Assembly: GCF_905163445.1 (NCBI RefSeq)
Contig: NC_053184.1
Coordinates: 12,524,001-12,588,000, forward strand
Direction: 5' to 3'
Length of the DNA stretch: 64,000 nt
Source: Pararge aegeria
Taxonomy: Eukaryota > Arthropoda > Insecta > Lepidoptera > Nymphalidae
Position 1 is the stretch's first letter. Each line of letters opens with the position of its first letter. Below are positions 44,761-58,399 of the stretch, in pieces. The translations under genes and the position numbers were made by a program. A model generated the notes under the pieces. That model did not search any database and was not told where the DNA came from. It was given only the letters and a program-made list of their open reading frames with translations.

Positions 44761-47116
44761 AACGGGAGATATAAATTACACACCTTTTTTACCAAATTCA
44801 TTTATTAATTTTATTTAATCGATTGCAAATATATCACGTTCGTTGTCATAATATCATTATATCTTTATAATTCTTTACTATCACACTTTTGAACTAATTT
44901 ATATCAATAAAATACAGTACTGTGCTCTGTGCGATAAAAATATTAATATTATTTCGTTGTTGGTATGTTATTAGATATTATTCTTATAGTAAGGCGCACA
45001 CGGCATGTTTTGTACGCACAGACGACGCGTGTTTCACGTGATAGACTTCAAACGCGTCAAAATAAATACGTCATCACAGCGCATCTATATAAACGTGCTT
45101 GTTCATTTGAATCTGTGGACGTATGCAAAAAAGGTCTACTACTTTTTTTATTCCACTACAGGTGCACTACCTTGACAGCAAACTGTCAACATAAAGATGC
45201 AGTCTAAATAGTATTCGGCTAACCATTTAGGAGTGCGGCAGTTAAATTAATCCCATTATTATTTGTAACTCAATGTGGTTTAAAGCCGCATCCACACTCT
45301 CACGCGGAGGCTTTCAATTTTTCATTTTATTTAGCACGCGGCGTCCTTTGATTCCTGCCTAAACCGGACACCGAACGACGACTACACTCTAGCACTCGTG
45401 TCACCTCGTTTTGCCTCTTGGAAAGTGTAGATCGGGGGTAAAAGGAGTTAATGCGCGAAAACTGACCGTCTCCTGCACGCAGAAAATACGCCGTGTAACG
45501 GGCTATTGGATAACACGTATAATAAATTACCTTATGTATGCCTTAGACCAATAACAATAAAAAAGCGATGTACCCTAATTTATTTGACGTCGTTGCCACT
45601 AATTGAATTTGGCGAGACTGAATTATATTATAAATATTGGTTTATGGTTATCTTATTAAAATAAAATATATATAATTTATTTCTATTTAAGGTACTTTTT
45701 ACGGGCGGTCTCACTGATACGATTCCGTTAATTTACGTAATTAGTTAGACGTGCCAATATATTAAAAAAAATGGTAATAATAATAATAATTTCATTTATT
45801 TGCAAAATATGTGGTAAATAGGTACAAAATAAAATTAATTGGTGATTTGGTGGATTGTCATTGCAATTTTATCAGGTGACTTATTTTTTTTTATGAGAGA
45901 TTATTATTTTGAATGGACCTCTTTTATTAATAATAAAGTTCCGATATATTGCAGGATTACAAATATTATTTATCGATAATAGGTTGGGAAAAAAGTATTT
46001 TCGCATTTTGTATACAAAGAAGATGTGAATCGTAATCAAAATTAAGAACAATTTGAACATTGAAAGTCAAAAATAAGTAAATGGAAATGACTACGATAGG
46101 TGCATCATTAAAGCGCTTTCAAGATTTTTCCTACCTTTTGTCCGGCATGTTATTATTTATTTGTCTGAATCAATAAAGTTTTAAGACATTACCTACTGAG
46201 TACGACATTGAGTCTGAATTGTGATCAATAAAAATAATAAAAACCTCGGTAACAGGGTTTAAGAAACACTTGCAGTGGCGAAACTCGGTCTAACAAAGTA
46301 AAAAACCGTTTCAGCTTTGTATACTCAAAGTCATATAGTATATCGTTACTGGCGTGCAAAACTAATCCGATTGACTGAAAGAAGCCGATGCGGTTAAATC
46401 AATCAATTCAAGCAGTCTGTGTCGATAAACAGGAAGGGTGTGGTCTTCACCACTTTAAAGCCATTCAGCAAAAATGAAGAGAGCTTGGCTAAGACCTTTA
46501 TAGCCCTAACCTTGTTCTATAACATTTCTATGAGTTCCGGTCACTGCAGATTTCTCTAAGTACCTTAAGTTTGACATCAAGAGTGTGACACTTGCAAATT
46601 TTTTGTCACTATTTGACTTAAATCTTTAGTGCACACTTTATTTAGTATCTACCTAAAATATACCAATTAGTTTGCAAACATCAAACACCCAGAGGATTCA
46701 AGTCTTTTATTATAAATTTTAAGATTTTTGTAACTTTTTCTTTTCATATTAGAAACGCAATATTATAAATGAAACTGATGTAATTTTAGTCAAGTAATTA
46801 AATTAGAAAAATATTGAAGTTGAAATATTTATTAAGTTTTAAATAAGGAAATGAGATATTTGAATATGCAATGTTTTTTATCGTTAAAAAGCATGAAAGC
46901 GTTCTGGGATATGGTTTCGATCTTTCTAAATTAGTATGTACATTGTAAATAAATGTCATGAAATCATAAAAATATTGTACAGAATCTTAGAAAATGTACT
47001 TAAAAAAGTTACAAAACTTTTCCCCCGACCTAATAATTACATCTATTCATGTTCATAAAATTGCCATTATTAAATCTTAGTACAGTCATATTATTTTAAA
47101 TATCAAAGGACCTGTA
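44761..47116. other. Intergenic; downstream of sarcoglycan
   Basis: Mainly AT-rich. A SINE-tail scrap at 45160-45240 (GATGCAGTCTAAATAG) and a GC-richer tract at 45280-45500 remain unassigned. No coding gene. Confidence 0.3.
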
Positions 47117-50100
47117 TCATCGACATAGTTCAGTTTCATGATCTTGCATTGCGCAAATAGAATCTGGAGCTGCCAAAAACAATTTTCCGGATGCGCAAGC
47201 ACACAGTTGGTAAACTTTTTTGCCCCACGATTTTTTATTTGGAACATCCGTTACGGCTGCTTCCTTGAGATTGTTGATTATAATATTCGAAGCATGAATT
47301 TTAATCTGTAATAAGGAATATATACGTTGAATATATATATTAGACTAGAGAAATTAAAAAAGTAATGTCCAAACTTACGGCTCCAACGTCTGATTTAAGC
47401 GTAATATTGCTATGCGATGTTATGCTGATTCCACCTGCTCTACTTTCAAAAAATATTGATTGTGGTGCTCTCAAGTCTAAACGTCTTGTTAAAGATTCCA
47501 ATCTGAAAACATTTGAGTTGTTGTATCAGTAAAAATGTATTGGGTTATTTTTAAAAACAGAACACACACATCAGCTTTGATAGGATAGATTTCTCATTAT
47601 ATCATCAACGCAAGCCATCTTCGACACACTATTGGTGATCAGCATGCGCAAAAATTCCCTATAATTAACGGCTCCTTCCAGCTTTGTCGTCCATTTGCGA
47701 CACTGGTGATCTCTTGCCTAGCCATTGTTGTCCATCCTTCGTTCAGAAATTATTTTGTGGGAAGTCTCCTATTCCCCCTATTGAGTATATTAAACGGCTG
47801 TTACTCTCAAACAATACTATCAGTACAAACAATAACAACGAAATATATTATGATGCGGCAATAAAAGTTAAACTCTTTTTCCCTCCTTTACAATAGAAGA
47901 CTTTTATTACTTACTGCAAATCCGAACCAGGCGGTGCGCGTACGACTGGTGTTTGGAGAGCACTTTTAACTGTGAGGCCTCCGGCTCCGTCTAAGTTCAG
48001 GGTGTCTGCGGACACGCGGACTTCTTCCCGAGACGCATAGAATACTTCACCACCTTTTGCGTCGCGAATCTCAAATACTTGCCCACTACACTCTATAGTG
48101 TCTCGCTCTAAAAAACATATTATCAATTCGTTAAATATTTGTGACTAGCCGCAACTTCATTCGCGATGGTTTTAGTTTTAAAAAATCCCTCGGAAAATTA
48201 TAAAAGTATGATCGCTTTTCTGGAATAAAAAATGCTATCTGTTACGCAGCGCATAGGAAACAAATGTTTTTTTTTAATCCAGCGGGAATGGTTTTCGGGT
48301 GCTTTTCCGTGATAAAAAATGCTGAATTTGATCTCCAGGATGAAAGCTGAAGGTGCTATATTTCATCAAAATCGGTGGAGAATTTGAACCGAACATATTT
48401 TATAACCAACAAACAGATTTGTAATAGGTACTAATTATTTTCCTCTACTAGCTAGCCCTTGATTTCAATTTGACTGGTGGTAAGTGAGGCTGCAGTTTTA
48501 GATGGTAGCGGGCTGACCTGTTAGCGGTATGGCAGTTGTATTAAACCCTCTAATCGGTTGTGCCGCCGAGCAATTTAGTGCTTAGCGGCTAGTCTTTGCA
48601 TGTAGGGTGGCAGCTAGTCACGTGCCTCTAAAAAGCTAACCACCAAACCAGACCAAAGAAAAACCAGAGGTTATAAAATCCCAAATTTGCCTCCAATTCC
48701 TCCAGGGATTGAACCTTTTGCATCCCATATTTAAAAAAATATAGCACCAAGCAGGTCAACAAAGGACAACAAGGTAGGTTTATTTAAGGACTATATAAGA
48801 GATTATATATACAATCTTAAAATATAAGAGTGATATAAAAAGTTTATTATTACGGTATATCACGACTCATCAGATGGCATGAAAATAAAAATTAAAGTAT
48901 TTTGCTTATAATGCGAGCTTAAACTTGAAGGAAACTTAATCATTATAAATAGTTATTAAATTTACATACTTACTTATTACTAGTTTAGCCAAGTTTACTT
49001 GACCAGGCTCTGAAACGAGGACAGAGAAATTTCGGTGCGAATGTAAGGTCATAGTTTGAGCTGCTTGCGACGATATTGTCGAAGCAACTAGTTTGTCAAC
49101 TACCCACACCTGCCCAGCAAGGTGTACGCCATCTTTAACTATTGTAATGGGACCAATTCCTCTCTGAAAACAGACAATTTTATAATATATAAATACTTAT
49201 TTTCCTCAACAAGTTGAGGAATCAAACGCCAGGGATGTCGTCAAAAATAATTTAATGGTGCGTCTCAGAGAACATTATATACAAATCATCCATTATAAAA
49301 ATAAAAAAAAACGTATGACTACTGAATGTATCGTCTGAAAAATTCGAACTAAATGTGCTCGAGGAGTTCTTCTCGAAAACACGATTGAACTTAATTTTTA
49401 ATTTTCTCTACAAATAATTAAAAATAATGGTATTCGCATATCGTCAGCGATAGTGCTACGCTTTTATAACATCACTAACTGTCTGCCTGCGTTCTTTGTT
49501 CGCGCGTTTGTTACGGTTTTTTAAAAATTCTGTAGGAACCCCCCCGAAGGGTTATCCTGGGATAAAAAGTACCCTATGTTACTCTCCTTTTTTTCAACTA
49601 ACTTTGTGCCAATAATTAAGTGGATTGGTGGCTTAGTTCAGAGAGGACAAATAAACAACTTCTTAAAGGTTACTTTGAAGCAATCAACTCAGCTCTTATT
49701 ACTTGCAAGTAAATGAAAATGTTTATGTTTGAAAACAGGAACTGCATAGCTTCCTGCTTCCAAACCAGCGGTAGTCACCACAAACAAACATACTTGACGT
49801 TTCAAAAGTGTTCATAAAGTAGGCCTACGTCAAATAAGTGAATTTTGATCTTTTTGAAAAATGAGAGGAGAAGGAGTGAAAATTCAGATTGTTTTCTGAA
49901 ATAATAAAACTCTGAAGGACCAAAAATGAATCCATTCTCTGTAATTTTATGTAATTAAGATTTACAACTTACAGTTGTTGCGATAGATATAAAAGTAATA
50001 TTTTTATGTTTTGTACTACGCGCTGCAATAGCTACGAATGCAGCATCTCGCATACTTAACTAAATACTCTTCATGTAATTTTTGACCCTATTGTTTGCCT

Positions 50101-50421
50101 AGGATGAGCAACGAATAAGAGCAGCGTTAGTGCTATTTCGGCTCGAGTTACTCGGCGCCTCTGTGAAATGAAACTTACCGCCGTCAACCTCAAAGTACTT
50201 ATGATCCACAATGTCAAGGCAATGTTCAAAAACACAAGTACCATCAGAAATACTATAATTCCGTATAATAAGTTTCTCTTCCATCCTCTAGTGATCCATA
50301 TTGGTAGACCGCTGGAGTGCTCTGTGGTTGATGAGTTTGTCACAACTGCAGGAGGATGATCCCCAGTTGGAGTACAGCCCCAACCCCTTATGCCTTCAGT
50401 TGCTGTATCCTCCACTTTCAT
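47117..50421 (-). CDS. Scgdelta: Delta/gamma-sarcoglycan (dystrophin-glycoprotein complex), five exons
   Basis: Exons (reverse) are 50421-50179, 49163-48974, 48107-47915, 47502-47379 and 47305-47117; all junctions are GT/AG and in phase, giving 312 residues. It is a type II membrane protein: cytoplasmic N-terminus, ITRGWKRN, one membrane helix at about residues 51-74 (LLYGIIVFLMVLVFLNIALT) and an extracellular part. Extracellular landmarks are IGPITIVKDGVHLAGQ, HRNFSVLV (N-glycosylation site), SALQTPVVRAPPGSDLQLES, HSNITLK (second site) and a C-terminal cysteine cluster CACASGKLFLAAPDSICA. The order and spacing match delta/gamma rather than beta-sarcoglycan. The protein stabilises dystroglycan at the muscle cell surface. 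A 5'-UTR exon boundary (GTTACAG|AAC) lies at 50446, so an upstream non-coding exon exists. Confidence 0.88.
48145..48430 (+). repeat. 'TTCGTCCGCG' type repeat relic in sarcoglycan intron 2
   Basis: GACTAGCCGCAACTTCATTCGCGATGG, ATCCCTCGGAAAATTATAAAAG, then TCCGTGATAAAAAATGCTGAATTTGATCTCCAGG and CATCAAAATCGGTGGAGAATTTGAACC. Confidence 0.45.
48445..48745 (-). repeat. SINE (family 'CTAGTGCAGTGG...'), reverse, in sarcoglycan intron 2
   Basis: CTAGCTAGCCCTTGATTTCAATTTGACTGGTGG, CAGTTTTAGATGGTAGCGGGCTGACC, AGGGTGGCAGCTAGTCACGTGCC, and the tRNA-like end TTGAACCTTTTGCATCCC. Confidence 0.65.
49483..49640 (+). repeat. 'TTCGTCCGCG' type repeat relic in sarcoglycan intron 1
   Basis: ACTGTCTGCCTGCGTTCTTTGTTCGCGCGTTTGTTACGG, AATTCTGTAGGAACC, GGGATAAAAAGTACCCTATGTTACTC. 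Confidence 0.6.
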
Positions 50422-50446
50422 TATTATTTTTTCACTGCTTTTTGTT

Positions 50447-52139
50447 CTGTAACAAGTAAGGGATACAATTACCAAAAATTCTGAAGATTGTATTTCTAAC
50501 CGATGAAATTTAAAAAAAAAAAACGAAAACTAAATGAGAACTAAAAGCACTACTAGTTCTGACCTTTTTATACTCAGAGAGATAAGGATGGGCTCTATTA
50601 ACTTTATTATTTGATCTTATAGATTTTGATTAGATTGATTATCTTAGATCTTCAGCAAGGCTAGTATTGGCAGGAGACAATTATCTCTCCGGAGAAAGCC
50701 TAAAAATATATCACCCCCCACAGCTTTATCAACTCTCAGAGCATTGGCGCACAAGTGGAAATAATATTTAATTTATATGTGTTGTTAACAATCGGGGCTA
50801 AACTTCTCCTGTTCCATGTTTCCGTGCTTTAGCAGGTCACGTTAATTATATCCCCTGTCAGGGGATCTAATCGGGTAATATAATGTTTGTCTTCTGCCTG
50901 TGCTAGCCCTGCAGGCGTAGATGAATTTCTAAATTAAATATAATTTATGTATTCGGGTAAATTGAAAGGTATTTAGTGTTTCTAGAAACAAATTTTCAGT
51001 AGGCCAGCCCGGAGTTCAGACATTGGCGATGTGCACTCCCTGAGAACAACCCAGATTCATTCGCATATGATAAAAATGGTGATCATGCTACTTTCAGTAA
51101 TTACTTAAATTTTTAACGATTATCTTTTTTTTAAATTTACTTCGAAATTACTATTCAGATCAGTTTTTGTTGTTGTGTTGTTTAGTTTATAATTATTACA
51201 ACAGTATAGATTGGTTTTACTCACGTTGGTGCCTACTTACATTATTGCCACCCGTACTCGCTACCTAAAACTATATATTCACACATATTTCGCTTCACAG
51301 GTAGCGTTAAATTCTCATACCTAAGATATGTTAATGCTGCACGCGATAAATTTATCCAGTGTAACGGAGATAGGACAATCTATTGAAAATCTAGGTCTTT
51401 TATTCTAGCTTACTCGTATAGTACACCTCAAATTGCAACTTATGTAAAACCGATAGCTCGAGGCCGGTGTCGGAAAACGTGAACGCTTTGTGTCGAGGGA
51501 TCAAATAACACAAAATGCAACTATTCGCTAAGCTCTTTACAAACGTATGAAAAATCCGAAAATATGTTACATAAAGTTGTATCCTTCTATGCAGCTATAG
51601 TAATAGGTACCATGTTTTGTTTTTTCAGCGCTTAAGACCGCCATTATATATTAAGTTAAATTCATCACTGACAGCCTATTATTGTTCAACTACTGCTGTT
51701 TTTTTAAATTAAGGACATTAAGAGTAAATTATTTAACTACGTCGGGATTGTTTGAAACACCAAGCTGTATCGGTGTAGATTTGAGGTTGAAATTTCTTAT
51801 TGAAAATTTTTACCCTCCGGCCCTTATACAAATTGGCCAAACTTCGTAGATAAACTTAAAACAGTAATGTGGGCTGGACGTATAACAGGCACTGAACTGT
51901 ACGGCCCCAAGTCGGAAAAGCTAGAACCCTGATATATCTGTGTCCTTTTTATAACTTCTCGTGCGGGATTCCAAATGGATACCTCTTACCAAGGGGAAGC
52001 GACGAGGTTTTGTCGGATTTCTACAAACTAAACCCCACGAAGTTCAAACTCACCGTTAGTTTGAGCCGTTCAGGGTGGAGTATGCCCATCAATGGTGCTC
52101 TGCACATGAGTGGAAATGACCGAGCCGAGCTGGATGGCA
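50447..52139. other. Upstream of sarcoglycan coding start; repeats
   Basis: 50705-50960 is the partner of the 44375 repeat (GAGCATTGGCGCACAAGTGG). 51000-51060 carries GCCCGGAGTTCAGACATTGG, as at 20195. The rest is AT-rich. Confidence 0.4.
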
Positions 52140-52230
52140 GGTTTATTTCTAAACTGAAACGTTCTTAAAACGGGTATCGAAACTAGAACCTCGTGATTGC
52201 TGACCACTAGACAAACGAGGTGGTTCGTTT
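52140..52230 (-). repeat. tRNA-like SINE head, reverse
   Basis: Reverse complement: CCACCTCGTTTGTCTAGTGGTC (A box) then GAGGTTCTAGTTTCGATACCCG (B box), the two internal promoter elements of RNA polymerase III. Confidence 0.6.
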
Positions 52231-53569
52231 TATTAAACGTAACCAAAATAAAATGTACCTACATTGGAGGCAAAAACGTTAACCGACAAAACCGAATAAA
52301 GTGTGCTAATGAACACTACGACAAGCGACTAATGAGTAGGTAGAGACTCAGACCTTATAACTCGGCTTTTCAGAAAAACCGTTCTTGGCTGCATAAATGA
52401 TGTTTTATTTAGGTTCGAGTTTGAAGTCTTAATTAAAGTCTTTAAATAATAGACATTTAAGAAAATTAGAACATTAGATAACTTTTTTTCTTTATATTTT
52501 CTTATTGTTAATAATTAATTGCGTAAATTACTTTATTTTTAACTAGTTGTACCAGGCCACAAGTGACTGTAGCTCAGTAAATTCAACACTGATGAGTCTC
52601 CAATTGGAGTGAAATTTTGATTTTGCCGTCTGTTGCTTTTACGTCCAGCAGATGGTGCGTTTTAAATACAAACGTAAGAGCTTTATGACCATTATGAAGG
52701 ACTTTATAGAGATTTAAGATTTATGAAATTAGCAGTTGATGTCTGGGCAGATTTTTCTCTTCTAGGAGAGACCTCTGATAAAAGAGAAAAATTCACGCGA
52801 AATAAACTAACTTAGCAATATTCTAACGCAGCGCCGCTGAGACTTTCTTGGTTAAAAACACACAACACAATAATATAGGACTTCTTGATCGATAGTCAAA
52901 GATTCTAACTATATGAGCAACGAGGCAGTTCTTTGCATATTACAAACGAAAAAAATATACCTAGGTACAGGTAGGTATATTTATAATGAAATGCTGTTGC
53001 TTAATTTAACGAACAATGAACATCGCACTGAGTCGGCGAGTGAGTCGTAGGTAATTAATACCTGTAAGGCTGTAAAACGATCTTTTTGTAAACGCTTCTT
53101 AAATAGTCCTGAGTGCCGTTAATAATACTGTAGTACTCACTGTAGAAAATTTCTCTTTGCCGTTTAAAAGCACGATATTTTGTGGTAATGTCGTGTTTAA
53201 TTGCAGCTATGGGTGTTGCAAAACTTAAAATAATACGAAAGAAAATTTTGCATTGCATTGCCCGTGAGGTGTGGAAAGTAAAAATGTTTTATGAAATTAG
53301 TACTGTCGTAAAGTCACACAATATCGCTTTTACTAAAAAGTAGACATCATTAATCTTATTAACTGTACCCGCCACTTCATAAAATTTCAGTTGAAAATGG
53401 GAATACCCATTTTTTTTTAATGCAAGTTGTCTTCATGCGAAATGGGGTCAAGTTCGGTTTAGCTTTCGGCCGTTCAGATAATAAGGGCTATTTAATGTAA
53501 AGTTTAATTAAAATAGGTGCAGTGGTTGAGGCGAACCTACGTAAGAAACAAAGGTATAGGCGAGGGGAC
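52231..53569. other. Intergenic; nothing recognised
   Basis: AT-rich; scattered frames under 70 codons. A weak 11-bp inverted repeat at about 52750-52795 (TTTTTCTCTT.../AAGAGAAAAA). Confidence 0.3.
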
Positions 53570-53930
53570 ACCACTTTTGGCTAGACTCCAATGTCTCGAT
53601 CATCGTCGTAAGTTAGTCAGATTTTCAGTTTTTATTTAGGATATAAGTACTTCGGGGAGTGTGCTATTCGATCTCGTTGCCTTTCCATCATTTTATCCTC
53701 TCACCGCAAGACACCGGGCGGGTTTGTGCGCATATGTTGTCGATATCTTTTCTCTTTGTACGAGTTTTTGGGTCTTCGTTTCTTTTACGCACTCCTCCTC
53801 CTAACTCTTACAGCCTGGGTATCTTTAAAACAAGAGTGAAAATGCATCTTCCAGGCAAGCGCGTCGCATCTTAAGCCACATCTGCATTTTCTATCAGGTG
53901 TGATTGTGTGTCAAGCGCTAGTCTATTACA
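53570..53930 (+). mobile_element. LINE C-terminal relic
   Basis: Frame piece SLGIFKTRVKMHLPGKRVAS, then a stop, then CATTTTCTATCAGGTGTGATTGTGTGTCAAGCGC: the 'IFKTRV' C-terminal motif of non-LTR reverse transcriptases. A damaged relative lies at 18785-18860. Confidence 0.55.
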
Positions 53931-54169
53931 ATTAAACAAAAAAAAATAGGTACACTTTTGCATTTATTTGATAAGTGCCTATTTTTATGAACTAAGCTGT
54001 TGAGACCATGTGTTACTTTTTTTCATTGTGATCGCGAGTGCTTTGCACACTTGACCCACGTTCACGTGCATCAATGTTGCAGACTCTAGATGGAGGTGCT
54101 TTGTCCGGTATCATAGTAAAATAGCGTAAGTGAATGCTGTACCTAAATACGTGTATATTCATTACCTAC

Positions 54170-54400
54170 TAGATGATGCCACGTGTTTCGTCCGCGTTTT
54201 TTACGGTATATTACAAATCCCATGAAAAACGTTTGTTTTTCTGGGATAAAGAGAAGTCTATGTCACTCTCCGTCATTTCAACGAATTCTATGCCAAATTC
54301 GAAAGTGGAGACACTTTCTAACTAATTAACCAATAAACTCGAATTTGGATCAGGACAATCAAACTAACAAAAACACTTTTGCATTTATAATATAAGTTAG
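54170..54400 (+). repeat. 'TTCGTCCGCG' dispersed unit
   Basis: GATGCCACGTGTTTCGTCCGCGTTTTTTACGG, ACAAATCCCATGAAAAACGTTTG, then AACACTTTTGCATTTATAATATAAGTTAGG. Confidence 0.6.
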
Positions 54401-56139
54401 GATGAACATGAAATTAACGTAAGGGCGTTTCGTAAATATACATTAGTTTCATTTAATACAGATGATTTTAACATCAAAGATATTTTTAAACGATCAATTA
54501 GGTACCCCGTTTTTAGATTTTACGGACATATTTCGAGAATATGGAGTCATAAATAATAATGCAATACGTTTGAGTGGACAGCATGGCACTAGTGTCCAAT
54601 CTATTCTGACCACGATATGCACTTGTGCAAACTGCTCACTGATGCTATTTTCATTCCAGTCCGTTATTTTACCTGACAGGCGTTTTTAAATGAAATAGAT
54701 TTTCTGTTTATTTGCTATGAGTAGGTCTACGCAGGTATTCGATATGAGAATCTTGTTATTTAGAGTTAAACTTATATATTGCTAGCTTGCGCTCGCGACT
54801 TCCCTCGTCTAAGTTATACCTGAGGAAATTTGGTATAAAAAGTAAGTATAGCCGGTGAAGCTTAGGGAAACTGAACTCGCGTCTGATGAAGGGGATCTTA
54901 CCTTGATCTTATTAATCTTTGAAAAAGCCATAAACGTAATAACGGGTGATAACTTATAACGTTATTTTTTTCTGCTGTTCCCGAATAATACTACTACACT
55001 AAAAAACAATTTGTGAATGATGCCAAAAACGATGGACAGTTTCTACATTTACTGTCAAAAAGGTTTTTCTAACTACTTATCAATCAAAAAAAATTAATAT
55101 ATACCTACCTACAAATAATCTACAAACGATCAATATTTTGTTACTCATCCGATACTACTCTGTACTACGTTCGACGAAATATTGAAGTTGGAACCGGCGA
55201 ATATGCGATTTGATGGCATTCGATGAATACGAATTCCGAATTACAATGTTATCTTATAATGCTATACAATAATCATGAATTATAAGCCGTATTTATTATC
55301 TTAAGGACTTGGCATCCCCACCATTCAAGGGGGTTAGGGACATGAGATTTTGTGAGTGAGTATTTTAGACAAAGAATAATAAAATCAAAGTAAGAAATAG
55401 CAATGCATTTTACATTTTCTTGACGTTCAGGCTCATCGCTTTGTGCATTGTGGAGTGAAGAATCAATCATCCAAACATACAAATTTTCACGTTTATAAAA
55501 TAAGCATCATCAATGGATTAATAGTTTATGGAACTCGTGGTGGTTCTTAAAGTTTGGTTTGGTTTAAACTAACTACGACTATACTATACTATACTATACT
55601 AGTGACTTTGCCAAAAGTTAGACATAGATTGTCAAACACTTACCAAGCATAAAGGTAGGTGGATAAGTAAGGACCTGGCAACCTAAAAATAAGACTTAGA
55701 AGTAAACTACAAACGTTATTTTAGCATTGTTAGGACGAATATTTAAACATGTATGTATGTGCATATTACCTAGATGCATATGTACATTCTGCGATGTCTG
55801 TCACTGCCTTTGTAGTTGGCGCTTTTCACGGCAGCACAATGGCCGGCACTTCAAAAGTGAATATATCCATGGGCAAATGTCGTTGATCCCATAAAACCGA
55901 TAAAACCGTGTATAAACATTTAAGCATTAATTGCTCACGTTATAAAAGTAGTAATTAGTTCTCTTTCTACGTTATTTTTTGTTTTCGCTTTTAGTTTCCT
56001 TTTGTTATTGTTTGTTTACATTGAAGATAAGAATTGCTGTCACAGAAAGGTTATTAAATTGCACATTTAAAGGACTTTGACCTAATTATATTTAGAACCG
56101 AATTTGGCGCGCTGTGAATTGAGTTATAGCAGCGATAGG
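54401..56139. other. Intergenic; short pentamer repeat
   Basis: ACTAT repeated about four times at 55578-55601. A 54783-54850 fragment resembles the TTCGTCCGCG family (TAGCTTGCGCTCGCGACTTCCC). No gene seen. Confidence 0.35.
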
Positions 56140-57310
56140 CTTTTGTTAACGTTGCAGACGGCTGCACCGGGCGGGTGATGTGACTGAGACTAGATAAATT
56201 CATAGGTGCTAGAAGCAACACTCGAAATATCTAGCGCGAAGCGAGGTAAGGCGGGCGTGCTCCAGAATATAATATCAGGCGGTAGAGTGGCCCGTGCGAT
56301 TCCCGTGCGGGGTGCCCGCAGCCGCAGGTCCTCGTAATAAACGATACAGTGCGAAAATAGAACCGGAACGGATATCGCTTTGCTTTTCACCTAAATAAAA
56401 TACCGAAGCTCGCTGCATTCCCGCCTTTTACGAGCTACAGTTTTGTTTTATGAATTTCCGCGTCCCGATCGATCTGACGCCGCTGTTTAAAAATAAAGTG
56501 ACTCCAAGCCGCGTTAATAGTCCAAACGAAAGTAGGTAAATTGGCTGTGTCCTATTTTCATTGAAGTAAAATCGAATAAGCTTTACAATTCGCTGTTTGA
56601 TTATGACGAAATAAGCCGCAATTCACTTTTTAACTGATTGAGAAATACATTCTTTGCTTCTGACATTTAATTTGATAATATTTAACTTCTATTAATCTCC
56701 TATGTTTAAATCACCTTTAAAACGTATCACTGTGGGGATATTTCAATCGAACGTTATGTTGATTAGGAGTAACATAAAGTTATCTTTATTTCCGACACTT
56801 ATTTTAATTATGTTTAACTTTTTCCAATACACAATGTTTTTTTTTTTAAAGCATAGCACTGATGATAAGCAATGGTCTCATAACGTATGAGATAAAGAAG
56901 ATATAAATAATTACACTGTACAGATTCGTATAGCTCTTGAGGATTAAATCAATTCATCTCAATGTTCACTATATGTCATGGATTTGCGCAAATAGCACGT
57001 GATTCTATCCAACATCACTGTGAGACTTTCTTGTTTATAAGGAGTGACGTCACGTAGTGAACCTCGCGGTTCCAGGTTTAAAATGGGACTGGAAGCATCG
57101 TGCGCCAGCGACGCTGGTACCGAATTCGCTTCGTTTTGAAACGCTACATTTTTAATCAGGCGCCTGTCTCGCGCGGGACATAACTCGGATATGCTCCAGA
57201 TACCTACAGCTGAGTCCCTCTTTATTATGAATTCCAGTTAACAGTATCATTAACCGACACCTTCGCGTAATTTCGTTAAAAATGTATGCGTTGTGGACCG
57301 TGCCGCTTCG
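56140..57310. promoter_or_regulatory. CpG-richer region, candidate promoter or 5' exon
   Basis: Two GC-rich patches: 56150-56360 (GGCGGGCGTGC, GCCCGCAGCCGCAGG) and 57040-57220. A palindromic cAMP-response-type site TGACGTCA is at 57045-57052 inside GGAGTGACGTCACG. AGCGAG|GTAAGG at about 56240 is a good forward splice donor. It could serve the upstream non-coding exon of the sarcoglycan gene (reverse) or a gene beyond the window (forward). No transcription start is demonstrated. Confidence 0.35.
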
Positions 57311-57599
57311 TATTAGTTAGAACAACCAACTCGATTAGGTTTGTGAAAGTTTCGCGGTTAAAATAGGATAACGTAATACATTATCAAGGTTATAATACTT
57401 TCGTTTTACATAGATTGCTTAAAAGGTGACATGAAAACAACGATACAATTAGTGGATAATAAAATGCAACTTACAAGATTTAAGGTTTTGGAGATTTTTA
57501 AAATGTAATAAATAGATAATTAAAAAGCAATTTTTCAGTAGGTATGGTTTTTACTATTTAGATTTAAACGTGAGAAAATCCAGTTTAAAAACTTTTGAC

Positions 57600-57770
57600 A
57601 ACCTTCCTGGTCCTGCAGTGTTGTTATAAGTGGAGGTACCAGGTTCGATAACCGTCAGGGGAATTTTAGAAATTTATGATTTCTGTATGTTTTCTGATCT
57701 GATCTAGTGGAAAGCTTCGGCCGTGCCTGGTTATCACCCTAAGGACAAAGACTTGCCGCAAGAAAATAGG
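57600..57770 (+). repeat. SINE (family 'CTAGTGCAGTGG...'), truncated
   Basis: CCAGGTTCGATAACCG B box, then TGGTTATCACCCTAAGGACAAAGAC. The A box is damaged. Confidence 0.6.
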
Positions 57771-58399
57771 CGTTCGAAATCGAAAGTAAATAAAATTAAC
57801 ACATCAAATATTTGCAAATTTTTTTAACAAATCAAGAAAAAAAGATAGTATTCAGTTAAAAAAAACTCAAAAAATCAATTAATCAATAAATGAAATATAC
57901 TTTATTGCACCCAAGAACAAAACAGAAATAAATTTGTGTTACAAAGGCGGCCTTAAAATATAGATATTTTGAAAAAAATATCCTTAAAGAGGTAATTTAT
58001 CTTCATTATTTATAATGTTTACTTAACTTCGAAAAAAGGTCTCCGCGCAATCTTGATATAGTTTTTTTTATTAAATATTAATTAAAAAAACTACATTTTA
58101 TTAAAAAAAATATGGTACCATATTGAAACAATAGTGCACCTTGGAAAAAGGAATTATATCGATTTTTTTAAAAAGTTAAACGATTGTTCACAATTTTTTT
58201 CAAAAATTTAAATCCACAATTTTTTTTCCAATTTTTGTTGTTACAAAAATTGACATAAAAGTTTAGATAGCTTTTCTCAAAATATTTGGCTTCGTTAAGA
58301 CCTTCCTATACTACTTAACAAAATAACGTTATAAAAGTTTATTAAAGTTATAATACTTTAATAAATTTTTATTACGTATAAAGGTTTTTATATAGTAAT
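57771..58399. other. Very A/T-rich DNA
   Basis: Repeated A and T tracts (many TTTTTT/AAAAAA runs). No gene. Confidence 0.35.

Noticed and set aside
44965..45207. 80-codon forward frame
   Set aside because: It overlaps a SINE tail scrap and has no recognisable features.
56190..56390. Reverse frame in the GC-rich patch as a protein
   Set aside because: The sequence is low complexity, and the region reads better as a promoter or non-coding exon; no homologous motif seen.
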